This document shows positions 1 through 7,968 of a stretch of DNA of 43,126 nucleotides, piece by piece (the stretch's first letter is position 1; each line of letters begins with the position of its first letter). This DNA comes from Phycisphaerae bacterium. GTDB taxonomy: Bacteria > Planctomycetota > Phycisphaerae > Phycisphaerales > SM1A02. Below the pieces are notes generated by a model that saw nothing but the letters and a program-made list of their open reading frames with translations, did no database searches and was not told the DNA's origin. The DNA lies in assembly GCA_002689385.1 (NCBI GenBank), contig NZFX01000012.1, positions 1-43,126 on the forward strand, given 5' to 3'. Position numbers and translations under genes: made by a program.

Positions 1-645
1 AGTGAAGTAATTAAACAGGTCATGGGATTATTCATGCTCGCAGCTGCAGCATACTTTTTAGGCGTCGGACTAAGTGGTCTTTTGCAACAAGAGGGCGCGC
101 CCCCTTCGCGTTTCTATCTTTGGATAGTGGCCGCCTGTGTTGCAGCATCTGGCATTTGGCTTGCATGGCGAACCCTACGAATTGCAAAAAACACATTACC
201 TAAGATTGTATTTGTCGTTATTGGATTGTTCATTACAGTGCTTTCTGTGTTTGGCGGGATACGATTAACCGAAGACGGTCCAATCGATTGGGAATATTAC
301 ACACCAGAAATTCTCGCTGAAAAACTCGCGGAGGGCGACGTTGTTGTACTGGAATTTACTGCAGAATGGTGCTTAAATTGCAAGGCGCTTGAATCAACCG
401 TATTGCATAGTTCTCGCGTAGTAGCGGCATTTGAAGCCGATGATGTCACGCCCATTAAGATTGATTTAACCGGAAACAATGTTTCTGGCAACGCATTGTT
501 GCATGACGTTGGTGGGCTTCGTATTCCGTTGCTCATCATCATGGGGCCAGACGGCGAAGAAGATTTCCGTGGTGACTTTTACACGGTCGACCAAGTGCTT
601 AAAGCTATCGAACAATCAAGGGCTGGTTCTGGGGTGAAGGAATGA
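1..645 (+). CDS. Thiol:disulfide interchange protein DsbD-like, C-terminal part (5' truncated)
   Basis: The frame is open from base 1, so the gene begins outside the window; the ATG at 22 is probably internal. What remains is the end of the membrane domain (about three hydrophobic segments in the first 80 codons) followed by a thioredoxin-like domain with the redox motif WCLNCK; its cysteines are residues 117 and 120 counted from the ATG at 22. This matches the C-terminal (gamma) domain of DsbD/ScsB proteins, which passes electrons from cytoplasmic thioredoxin across the inner membrane to periplasmic partners such as DsbC or cytochrome c maturation factors. The stop overlaps the next start by four bases (ATGA). 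The family call is firm; which DsbD subtype cannot be decided without the N-terminus. Confidence 0.85.
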   Translation, partial: SEVIKQVMGLFMLAAAAYFLGVGLSGLLQQEGAPPSRFYLWIVAACVAASGIWLAWRTLRIAKNTLPKIVFVVIGLFITVLSVFGGIRLTEDGPIDWEYYTPEILAEKLAEGDVVVLEFTAEWCLNCKALESTVLHSSRVVAAFEADDVTPIKIDLTGNNVSGNALLHDVGGLRIPLLIIMGPDGEEDFRGDFYTVDQVLKAIEQSRAGSGVKE

Positions 646-1244
646 AATCGATTGGTGTTTACTGTGCGTCTTCGCAAAACCTTGAACCATGTTTTCATGA
701 TGCTGCAAAAGTTATTGGAAGAGAACTTGCCACCAAAAATTTATCGCTTGTATACGGCGGTGGTTGCATTGGTTTGATGGGTGAAGTTGCAACGGTTGCA
801 GCGGAACATGGCGGCGAAGTTGTGGGTGTAATTACGCACAAGCTTGTAGCACACGAACAGGCGAATGAAAAATGTGATGAACTCATTGTCGTTGACACTA
901 TGCAAGAACGCCGAACGTTAATGATGCAAAGAAGCGACGGGTTTATTGTTTTACCGGGCGGGATTGGCACATACGAAGAATTTTTTGAGGTTCTCGTTGG
1001 CCGTCAACTTGGCGATCACACAAAACCTATTGGCATTGTAAATGTCGATGGCTACTTTGATCCACTGCTCGCCATGCTCGAGCACGGCATCGAACGCAAT
1101 TTTATGCGCCCTGCTTTGCGTCAGTTAATGTTCATCGACCAGTGCCCCGATGCGGTGCTCGATTACGTTGCTTCTGGTGCGACCGACCAGCCATCACCCG
1201 AAGACATTCTTCCGATGCACGGTACGGGGCCGTCCCCAAACTGA
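642..1244 (+). CDS. LOG-family protein (TIGR00730; cytokinin riboside monophosphate phosphoribohydrolase-like)
   Basis: A 200-residue Rossmann-fold protein with the two LOG-family hallmarks: YGGGCIGLMG near residues 39-48 and PGGIGTYEEFFE near residues 105-116, the nucleotide-binding and catalytic motif. Family members cleave nucleoside 5'-monophosphates to a base and ribose 5-phosphate and are often misnamed lysine decarboxylases. The start ATG overlaps the dsbD-like stop by four bases, so translation is probably coupled. The substrate in this organism is unknown and nothing in the neighbours points to cytokinin chemistry. Confidence 0.88.
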   Translation: MKSIGVYCASSQNLEPCFHDAAKVIGRELATKNLSLVYGGGCIGLMGEVATVAAEHGGEVVGVITHKLVAHEQANEKCDELIVVDTMQERRTLMMQRSDGFIVLPGGIGTYEEFFEVLVGRQLGDHTKPIGIVNVDGYFDPLLAMLEHGIERNFMRPALRQLMFIDQCPDAVLDYVASGATDQPSPEDILPMHGTGPSPN

Positions 1245-1321
1245 AAATGTAAGAAGTAAAGGTTGAACGTTCCTCCTAGAATTTGAAGATGCACGTGTAA
1301 CATAAAGGGGCTGTCCCACTT

Positions 1322-1335
1322 TTGCACTTGTGCAA
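1322..1335. repeat. Perfect 6+6 inverted repeat upstream of lpxI
   Basis: The 14 bases TTGCACTTGTGCAA form a perfect inverted repeat (6-base arms, 2-base centre) in the 182-base gap between the LOG gene and lpxI. It lies about 80 bases upstream of the lpxI -10 box. The shape fits an operator for a dimeric regulator, but no known consensus is recognised. The same gap holds two copies of AGAATTTGAAG (about 1278 and 1389), the second overlapping the possible lpxI -35. Confidence 0.35.
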
Positions 1336-1392
1336 CCTTAGGAGTAATTTCTCCAAAATAAACAATCCCGCGGGTCGTTTATTGCTCAGAAT

Positions 1393-1419
1393 TTGAAGTA
1401 TTGTCCTCTTGGGTATACT
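1393..1419 (+). promoter_or_regulatory. Putative lpxI promoter (TATACT -10, leaderless spacing)
   Basis: TATACT at 1414-1419 is followed by seven bases and then the lpxI ATG at 1427; transcription would start at or next to the A of the start codon. TTGAAG at 1393-1398 is a poor -35 with a short 15-base spacer. No Shine-Dalgarno sequence lies before the ATG. Confidence 0.45.
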
Positions 1420-1426
1420 GCAGACA

Positions 1427-2269
1427 ATGGCAAGCGAAAAACCAATCTTAGGCATGATTGCGGGCAATGGCATATTGCCAGTGCTTGTAGCAAGAGGAGC
1501 AAAAGCCGCGGGATACCGCGTCTGCTGTGTTGGTTTGCGCGACCAATACGATTCGGCACTGCCAAGTGAATGTGACTCATTTTCCACTGCCGGTATGGCG
1601 CGTGTCGGCCGTTGGATTCGCCTTCTTAAAAGATGGGGAGCGAGCGACGCCATTATGGTCGGTGGCGTTGGCAAAACTGCCATGCACAAAAAATTCGGCG
1701 TGCTGCGTTTAACGCCAGACCTCACCACCCTACTTCTTTGGTATCGTCGCCTGCGACATGACCGCAGGGATGCTACAGTTCTAGCAGCCATTTCAGATGC
1801 ACTGGAAAAATCAGGAGTCACTCTCATCGATTCAACTACACACATAGCAGATCACCTCGCAGAAATTGGCATCTTGGGGACTGTTTCGCCAACCGCAAAA
1901 CAAACCGCTGACATTGCTTTTTGTTGGCCGCTGCTTACGCAAAGTGCCAAGTTACACATCGGGCAATGCATGGCCGTGCGCGAAGGTGACGTGCTTGCAG
2001 TCGAAGCAATTGAAGGCACCGCTGCACTTATCGAACGTGCGGGTACGCTCTGTAAGAAAAAAGGATGGACGTTACTCAAGACCGCAGCAGACGACCATGA
2101 CATGCGAGCAGACGTTCCATCAATCGGAACAAAAACCATTGAACAAGTTGCACTAGCTGGATGCACATGTATTGCTGTTGGAAGCGGACGTGTCATTTTG
2201 CTTGACTCTCCCGCTGTTATCCAAGCAGCAAACAAATTGGGCGTAGCGCTTGTCGGCGTAGATGCCTAA
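1427..2269 (+). CDS. lpxI: UDP-2,3-diacylglucosamine pyrophosphatase LpxI
   Basis: A 280-residue protein of the LpxI (DUF1009) family. It begins with the family's typical N-terminus GMIAGNGILPVLVA and keeps the internal region with VGGVGKTAMHKK and LIDSTTH. LpxI hydrolyses UDP-2,3-diacylglucosamine to lipid X and UMP, the fourth step of lipid A synthesis, replacing LpxH. The ATG at 1427 is preferred over a TTG at 1409 because it puts the conserved GMIAGNG close to the N-terminus and sits just downstream of a -10 box. The C-terminal DHDMRADVPSIG region is characteristic of the family. A lipid A acyltransferase gene at 21328 supports lipid A synthesis in this organism. Confidence 0.9.
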   Translation: MASEKPILGMIAGNGILPVLVARGAKAAGYRVCCVGLRDQYDSALPSECDSFSTAGMARVGRWIRLLKRWGASDAIMVGGVGKTAMHKKFGVLRLTPDLTTLLLWYRRLRHDRRDATVLAAISDALEKSGVTLIDSTTHIADHLAEIGILGTVSPTAKQTADIAFCWPLLTQSAKLHIGQCMAVREGDVLAVEAIEGTAALIERAGTLCKKKGWTLLKTAADDHDMRADVPSIGTKTIEQVALAGCTCIAVGSGRVILLDSPAVIQAANKLGVALVGVDA

Positions 2270-2272
2270 CCG

Positions 2273-2881
2273 ATGGCCAGCAAACCAGACTCCTCATTTG
2301 TTTCACGCGCGGGTTTAAAACTTGAACACGCCCTGGACACATTTGATTTTGATGTAACAGGCATGCGATGTGCTGACCTTGGATGCAATGTCGGTGGGTT
2401 TACCGACTGCTTATTGCAACGTGGTGCAGCAAGTGTTTTTGCTGTTGATACAGGCTACGGAACGCTCGCTTGGAAATTGCGAAGCGATGAGCGCGTCACG
2501 ACTCTAGAGCGATCAAATGCCCTGCATCTTGAGCCACCTGAGCTTGTTGACCTTGTTGTCATCGACCTCGGTTGGACACCCCAAATACTCGCACTTCCTG
2601 CAGGTATGAAGTGGACGAATTGTGGACATATCATTTCGCTTATTAAGCCCCACTACGAGCTTACCACTGAAGAAAAGAACGTTGAAAAAGTCGGCGAAGG
2701 ACTTTCTGATGATGCTGTTTCACGCGTTATTGCCCGCACAAAAGTATTGTGCGAAGATTTATCGCTCGAGTTACTCGGGGAAACGCTGTCACCAATTCGA
2801 GGGAAAAAATCAAGTAAAAAAGGTGGTGGAAATAGCGAGTATCTAATGCTGTTTAAGACCACTTCTTTGATTAACGATTAA
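2273..2881 (+). CDS. TlyA-like FtsJ-type rRNA methyltransferase without S4 domain
   Basis: A 202-residue S-adenosylmethionine-dependent methyltransferase. FVSRAGLKLEHALD at residues 9-22 and ADLGCNVGGFTDCLLQRGA around residues 34-52 match the catalytic part of TlyA haemolysin/rRNA 2'-O-methyltransferases; VDTGYGTLAWKLR and VDLVVIDLG follow in order. Ordinary TlyA has an N-terminal S4 RNA-binding domain of about 60 residues. Here the protein starts just before the linker and only three bases separate it from the lpxI stop, so the S4 domain is truly missing rather than missed by start choice. Target RNA is therefore unclear. It may be co-transcribed with lpxI; gyrA follows after 49 bases. Confidence 0.82.
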   Translation: MASKPDSSFVSRAGLKLEHALDTFDFDVTGMRCADLGCNVGGFTDCLLQRGAASVFAVDTGYGTLAWKLRSDERVTTLERSNALHLEPPELVDLVVIDLGWTPQILALPAGMKWTNCGHIISLIKPHYELTTEEKNVEKVGEGLSDDAVSRVIARTKVLCEDLSLELLGETLSPIRGKKSSKKGGGNSEYLMLFKTTSLIND

Positions 2882-2900
2882 CCGTGGTAATTGCTTATTC

Positions 2901-2909
2901 TGGTACAAT
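2901..2909 (+). promoter_or_regulatory. Putative extended -10 promoter of gyrA
   Basis: TGGTACAAT is a TGn-extended -10 box 21 bases upstream of the gyrA ATG. No good -35 is seen at the usual distance, as is common for extended -10 promoters. A purine-rich AAAAGG at 2921-2926 sits four bases before the ATG and could be the ribosome binding site. Confidence 0.45.
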
Positions 2910-2930
2910 AATCATTCTAGAAAAGGCACT

Positions 2931-5531
2931 ATGAGCGAGACACCAGAACACAATTCCGAAGCGGAAAAAAATGAAGCATTTGGCAACATCGGAAACGTTG
3001 TTGACCAACTCATTGAACGTGAATTGCACGACAGTTACTTAACGTATGCAATGTCGACCATTATGGATCGTGCGTTGCCTGATGTGCGTGATGGTCTCAA
3101 GCCATCGCAACGAAGAATTCTTGTTGCAATGCACGACCTTAATCTTTCGCCTGGTCGCAAACATCGTAAGTGTGCAAAAATTGCTGGCGATACTTCGGGC
3201 AACTACCACCCACACGGTGAATCTGTCATCTATCCAACTTTGGTCAACATGGGACAAAACTGGAAGATGCGCGTCATGCTCGTCGACAAACAAGGTAACT
3301 TCGGTTCAATCGACGGCGATCCGCCTGCTGCAATGCGGTATACCGAAGCACGCATGACGCATGCTGCAGTTGCGATGCTTGACGATATCAAGTTAGACAC
3401 TGTCGACTTCAAGCCAAACTACGACGAAACACGTCAAGAACCAACCGTTTTACCTGGTCGCTTTCCTAACTTATTGGTAAACGGCTCAAGTGGTATTGCA
3501 GTTGGCATGTCATGCTCGATGCCACCACATAACGTGGGTGAAATTTGCGAAGCAATCATCGCAACCATCGACAACCCTGGCATGGACATTTCTGAGCTAC
3601 TTGCCATAGTTCCAGGGCCAGACTTCCCAACCGGTGGTCTTGTCGTTGGAAAACAAGGGCTCGCTGATGCGTACGCAACTGGACGTGGCAAATTACGCGT
3701 TCGGGGTCGCGTCCATCACGAAACAATTGGCAAACGCCAAGCAATCATCATTGATGAAATTCCATACCAACTTGTACAAAACAACTTAATTGAAAAAATT
3801 GTTGATTGTGCAAAAACGGGACGCATCGAAGACATTTCGGACATCAAAAACTTCTCCGGCAAAAAATGGCGCACGCGTATTGTTGTGTACTTGAAACGTG
3901 GCGCTGACCCAGATGTTGTTGAACGACAACTCTATAAATTTACGCCTTTGCAATCGACTGTTTCGGTCATCAATATTGCACTCGTTAATGGTCGTCCGCA
4001 AACACTCGGCATTCGCGCACTTATTGATTGTTGGGTAGAGCACCGCCAAGTTGTTGTTCGAAGGCGGACTGAACATTTACTTCGCGAAGCTTCAAAAGCA
4101 GCGCATCGTCTTGAGGGGTTGATTTACGCAGTTTGTGACATCGATGAAGTCATCGCACTTATCCGCGGAAGCCAAACTCGCGACGAAGCAATCGAAAAGT
4201 TAATGGCGCGCCAGTTCCATGTTCCCGCAGACCATGAATACACAAAGTTCATCGCAGATCGCCTCATCGAAAAAGCAAAAAACGGTGTTTCGCTTTCACG
4301 TTTGCAAGCAGACGCTATCGGTGCATTGCGGCTCATCCAACTTGTGGGTCTTGAAATTGAAAAACTTACAAGCGAATACGATGAGTTACTTGAAAAAATC
4401 GACGGATACGAAGCAATACTCTCTGACGAACAGCGTATTCTCAACATCATTCGCGAAGACTGCATTGAACTAAAAGAAAAATTCGCAACCGACCGAATCA
4501 CTGGATTCATTGAAGGCGAAGATGAAGATTACGATTACGGCGCACTCATTCCTGAGCACGACGTCTGCGTGACTATTTCACATCAAGGGTATGTAAAACG
4601 ACTGCCTATAGATACGTTTCGCGAACAAGGCAGAGGCGGTCGCGGCATTAAGGGCGGGGAAACAAAAGACGGCGACTTCATCGAACACATCTTTGTTGCC
4701 TCGACGCACGATGACCTGCTTTGTTTCACAGACACAGGCCGTGTGTTCAAAATGAAGGTGTATCAAATACCTGAAGCAACACGAACAAGCAAAGGTCGCG
4801 CAATTGTTAATCTTCTGAAGTTAAAAGAAGGCGAGACTATTGTCACGTTTAGAAACATCAAAGACTTCGACACTTGCCAAGACAATCTTGTCTTTTCAAC
4901 TTCACTTGGACGCGTAAAACGTACTGCTGTTGCTGAGTATAAAAATGTAAACCGCGCGGGTATCAACGCAATCAAGTTGAACGAAGGCGATTCGCTCATC
5001 GACGTGATAAAAACAAATGGCGAAAGCCATGTGCTTCTTGGAACAAAAACAGGCATGTCGATTCGATTCGTCGAAACAGACGCTCGGCTCATGGGACGAA
5101 CTGCTGCAGGAGTTAAGGGCATTTCACTTGCTGAAGGCGACCGAGTCGTTGGATGTGTTCTTGCCGAAGATGATGCAGATCTTATGACAATGACTGAAAA
5201 CGGCTATGGCAAACGAACACCAATGCTCGAGTACCTCGTACACAGCGAAGACGGATCCACACGCGCACAATCTCGCGGTGGAAAGGGGCGCCGCGATATC
5301 CAAACTGGCGACCGAAACGGCCTTGTTGCGGACATACGTGCCGTTCGAGACAGCGATAGCTTGATGTTCATCACCGCAAACGGCATGCTTGTTCGTATTT
5401 CAGCCAGCGACATCCGAACCATCGGCAGAAACACTAAGGGCGTCCGTGTTGTAAACCTCAAAGACGGTGACCGGCTCATTGCTGCTGCAAAAGTCGAAGG
5501 TGTCGAAGATACGGTATCCTCTCCCGCATGA
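2931..5531 (+). CDS. gyrA: DNA gyrase subunit A
   Basis: An 866-residue type IIA topoisomerase A subunit, the DNA breakage-reunion half of gyrase. The catalytic tyrosine is Tyr137 in AAMRYTEARM; the QRDR is HPHGESVIYP (93-102). The C-terminal beta-pinwheel carries a GyrA box QGRGGRG (566-572) in blade 1, which marks it as GyrA rather than ParC, plus a second box-like QSRGGKG at 780-786. In the QRDR the serine (E. coli Ser83) is kept as Ser98, but the acidic residue (Asp87) is proline, Pro102. The N-terminus has about 20 extra polar residues. Its TGA overlaps the next ATG by four bases. gyrB is not in the window. Confidence 0.96.
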   Translation: MSETPEHNSEAEKNEAFGNIGNVVDQLIERELHDSYLTYAMSTIMDRALPDVRDGLKPSQRRILVAMHDLNLSPGRKHRKCAKIAGDTSGNYHPHGESVIYPTLVNMGQNWKMRVMLVDKQGNFGSIDGDPPAAMRYTEARMTHAAVAMLDDIKLDTVDFKPNYDETRQEPTVLPGRFPNLLVNGSSGIAVGMSCSMPPHNVGEICEAIIATIDNPGMDISELLAIVPGPDFPTGGLVVGKQGLADAYATGRGKLRVRGRVHHETIGKRQAIIIDEIPYQLVQNNLIEKIVDCAKTGRIEDISDIKNFSGKKWRTRIVVYLKRGADPDVVERQLYKFTPLQSTVSVINIALVNGRPQTLGIRALIDCWVEHRQVVVRRRTEHLLREASKAAHRLEGLIYAVCDIDEVIALIRGSQTRDEAIEKLMARQFHVPADHEYTKFIADRLIEKAKNGVSLSRLQADAIGALRLIQLVGLEIEKLTSEYDELLEKIDGYEAILSDEQRILNIIREDCIELKEKFATDRITGFIEGEDEDYDYGALIPEHDVCVTISHQGYVKRLPIDTFREQGRGGRGIKGGETKDGDFIEHIFVASTHDDLLCFTDTGRVFKMKVYQIPEATRTSKGRAIVNLLKLKEGETIVTFRNIKDFDTCQDNLVFSTSLGRVKRTAVAEYKNVNRAGINAIKLNEGDSLIDVIKTNGESHVLLGTKTGMSIRFVETDARLMGRTAAGVKGISLAEGDRVVGCVLAEDDADLMTMTENGYGKRTPMLEYLVHSEDGSTRAQSRGGKGRRDIQTGDRNGLVADIRAVRDSDSLMFITANGMLVRISASDIRTIGRNTKGVRVVNLKDGDRLIAAAKVEGVEDTVSSPA

Positions 5532-5863
5532 CTTTGAATCAATGGGATGACAACATACTTATTCTTGAGCTCCTTGACGAGCCGGATTTTTCTGACGACA
5601 CAGATACATTGCTGACAAAACTTCGCGGAAACGATGATGCGTATTGCAATGTCATCATTGATTTACAAAATGTAGGCACGCTAAACTCTTCAAACTTAGG
5701 CGCTTTGATTGAAATCAAAAAATTGCTTGAGACCAAAGATAAGCGCATGGTGATTTGTAACATTTCGGACTCCATCTGGTCAACAATGCTTGCAACCGGC
5801 TTGGATCAAGTCTTCGAATTTATCGAAGATACCACTACCGCACTTTTACTCATCGGCTCATAA
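5528..5863 (+). CDS. STAS-domain protein (anti-sigma factor antagonist type)
   Basis: A 111-residue single STAS domain like SpoIIAA/RsbV. The segment VIIDLQNVGTLNSSNLGALI (about 42-61) aligns with the phosphorylation loop; Ser55 corresponds to the serine phosphorylated by SpoIIAB/RsbW-type kinases. Unphosphorylated proteins of this type release a sigma factor from its anti-sigma kinase. No HPK-type anti-sigma kinase or matching sigma factor is next to it, so the partner is unknown. It overlaps gyrA by four bases (ATGA) and the ExbD gene starts four bases after its stop, giving one tightly packed unit. Confidence 0.8.
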   Translation: MTLNQWDDNILILELLDEPDFSDDTDTLLTKLRGNDDAYCNVIIDLQNVGTLNSSNLGALIEIKKLLETKDKRMVICNISDSIWSTMLATGLDQVFEFIEDTTTALLLIGS

Positions 5864-5867
5864 TCAG

Positions 5868-6305
5868 ATGCGACCTATCCGTCGCACGGAACATGACACT
5901 CGAATCGAGATGATGCCGCTCATCGACGTCGTCTTTCTTTTACTCACCTTTTTTATCTATGCAATGGTACTGATGGTGCGTGCCGAAGTTTTACCCGTTC
6001 CACTGGAATCTTATGTTTCAGGAACCCAAGCAGAAACTCGAGCTTCCATTTCGGTCACGATTGCTGTCGACGGAAATATTTATGTTGGTAAAACAATCGT
6101 ACCTATTGAACAAGTAGCAACAACTGTTGCGCAACAACATGAAACTTCGCCTGATGCAGTTATTTATCTTGTTGTTGAAGACGGAGAAGCCGTTGTCGAT
6201 CGTGGCCCACTTCTTACAGGCACCTGGGACCAGTTGCGAAACGCGGGTCTTGAAATCTTTTTAGTCGGCGCTCCAACTGAAAAATCGGAAGCACATGCAG
6301 AATGA
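5868..6305 (+). CDS. ExbD/TolR-family biopolymer transport protein
   Basis: A 145-residue protein with a short cytoplasmic N-terminus, one membrane helix and a periplasmic domain. MMPLIDVVFLLLTFF contains the conserved proton-path aspartate (Asp20) of ExbD/TolR. The family forms the proton channel with ExbB/TolQ that drives TonB or TolA. The start at 5868 gives the usual family N-terminus. It overlaps the following TonB-like gene by 11 bases. No ExbB/TolQ gene is present nearby, so this subunit must use a partner encoded elsewhere. Confidence 0.85.
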   Translation: MRPIRRTEHDTRIEMMPLIDVVFLLLTFFIYAMVLMVRAEVLPVPLESYVSGTQAETRASISVTIAVDGNIYVGKTIVPIEQVATTVAQQHETSPDAVIYLVVEDGEAVVDRGPLLTGTWDQLRNAGLEIFLVGAPTEKSEAHAE

Positions 6306-7161
6306 CAATGTGGTCATTGCCGTTGCCGTCGGGCTTTCGATTGGCATCCACGCTACAGTCTTGCCACTTATTGCAATCTTGCCATCGCTTGCCCACTCAC
6401 CCGCGACAAAAGCCACACACCTTGAAACACCGCCGCTTGATATCAACGACATTGAGCTAGGTATTGACGAATCAAAAGAATCGACACTTACTTGGATTGG
6501 GTACGAGGAATACGAAGAACAGCGAGCGCGGTTTGCTGAAGTTGAGCAAGCCGAAATGCAATTTGAATCTAAAACCGCATCAAGCCCAATGTCCATTGAA
6601 ACATTTCGCGCGATAACAGAACCATTGACTGACCTTGCAAAAAAGCTGTCTAAAGCAATGCAAGCGTTCGCCATTGAATTCCCTGCTGGAAAAACTGAAC
6701 CCCAAGGTGCAAAAGTCGCTGTTAAAACAGAAGAGGCAGAGCAAGATACAGAACAGCCAGTTCAGCAACCTCCTCAAGAAGTCACTGAAGCATCGGCTCC
6801 GTCTCCAAAGATAAGCCCAGGCGACCGTGATTCACAACCAACTTCGGTCATGCATATCTCGCCAGAACAGTGGAAATCTGGAAAGCCACTTGCGGGCGAA
6901 GGCATAGTTTTGCGGCCACGTCGACCCTCTTTTACTGCAAATCAGTCTGTATCAAATGTTGCAGGCAATCTCGCAGCAGACCTCGTCATTGACAAAAGCG
7001 GGAAGCCTATCAACGTAGAAATACTTTTAAGTACAGGAAGTTACTCCATCGACAGGACCATAGAGTCAAGCTTGTATCGATGGAGAGCCTCCGGCGAAAA
7101 AGTCGAAACGTTGATGGGCGACGACACCATCCGAATCACCATCAACATCATGTTCCATTAA
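6295..7161 (+). CDS. TonB-like energy transducer
   Basis: A 288-residue protein with TonB architecture: an N-terminal hydrophobic helix (about residues 6-30), a long charged, proline- and glutamine-containing periplasmic spacer (about 110-190, with PVQQPPQE), and a C-terminal domain with GNLAADLVIDKSGKPINVEI resembling the TonB C-terminal beta-alpha-beta fold. It probably links proton flow through ExbD to an outer membrane receptor or an envelope task. Similarity is in layout more than exact motifs, so the TonB call is moderate. It is translationally coupled to exbD and ends 18 bases before the convergent surE stop. Confidence 0.7.
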   Translation: MQNDNVVIAVAVGLSIGIHATVLPLIAILPSLAHSPATKATHLETPPLDINDIELGIDESKESTLTWIGYEEYEEQRARFAEVEQAEMQFESKTASSPMSIETFRAITEPLTDLAKKLSKAMQAFAIEFPAGKTEPQGAKVAVKTEEAEQDTEQPVQQPPQEVTEASAPSPKISPGDRDSQPTSVMHISPEQWKSGKPLAGEGIVLRPRRPSFTANQSVSNVAGNLAADLVIDKSGKPINVEILLSTGSYSIDRTIESSLYRWRASGEKVETLMGDDTIRITINIMFH

Positions 7162-7179
7162 TAGTTGTGTGAGCAATGA

Positions 7180-7968
7180 TCAAGACTGAACGCGTTCACG
7201 CCATTTATCCATGCGCTCATCGTGTGTCAATACATAATCAAGTGGCGTAACTGTGGCGTACCCTTGTTTGAGAGCTTCGACATCACTACCTTCTGCAGTG
7301 TGCGCGAATGCCATACCATTACCCGCAGCCCAGTAATACGTCCTGCCATCAGGAGCAACACGTTTGTCGTAATGCCCAAGCACACTTGATGCATTCATGT
7401 CAACTACTTTAATCTCCGGCATGGGCATGTCTGGTGATTCGCAGGCTGGGACATTAATATTAATAACTTCGTGTGGAACAAGATCGTTTTCAAGGACCTT
7501 GTCAATGACACCCCGCGCAATTTCTGCCGCCCTATCGTAACATGTTGCTTCACGATTTTTAAGATGAAGACTCACTGCAATCGATGGAACTCCAAGAAAT
7601 GCGGATTCAATAGCTGCGCCAACAGTTCCCGAATAAATAATGTTTATGCCAACATTAGAACCGCTGTTCATTCCACTAATCGTCAGATCTGGTTTTGTGC
7701 CCTCACCAAAACGCTCCTCCCAGAGTGCTTCCATCGCAAGTTTGACGCAGTCCGCGGGGCGTCCATCAACTGCCGTTCCTGACATGCTATCTGTGACATC
7801 AATTTGTTGTGTCATGAGTGGTTTGGTATATGTAATGCCGTGACTTGTGGCGGACTGCACAGTCTCTGGTGCAAATACAACCAATTCCCCTAGCCCTTCG
7901 AGGGCTTTGTGAAGTGCGATTATGCCTGGAGCACGGATGCCATCGTCGTTTGTTACTAATATTTTCAT
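7180..7968 (-). CDS. surE: 5'-nucleotidase SurE
   Basis: A 262-residue SurE-family metal-dependent phosphatase for nucleoside 5'- and 3'-monophosphates. The N-terminal MKILVTNDDG gives the metal-binding Asp8-Asp9; SATSHGIT and SGMNSGSNVG supply the other active-site residues. Length and start are typical. It overlaps the upstream glycosyltransferase stop by four bases, so the two are one transcript. In many bacteria surE is a survival gene next to pcm; here it is not. Confidence 0.93.
   Translation of the reverse strand: MKILVTNDDGIRAPGIIALHKALEGLGELVVFAPETVQSATSHGITYTKPLMTQQIDVTDSMSGTAVDGRPADCVKLAMEALWEERFGEGTKPDLTISGMNSGSNVGINIIYSGTVGAAIESAFLGVPSIAVSLHLKNREATCYDRAAEIARGVIDKVLENDLVPHEVININVPACESPDMPMPEIKVVDMNASSVLGHYDKRVAPDGRTYYWAAGNGMAFAHTAEGSDVEALKQGYATVTPLDYVLTHDERMDKWRERVQS

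Noticed and set aside
1276-1845. 189-codon minus-strand frame opposite lpxI
   Set aside because: Antisense to a well-supported gene, Arg/Ser-rich and without motif.
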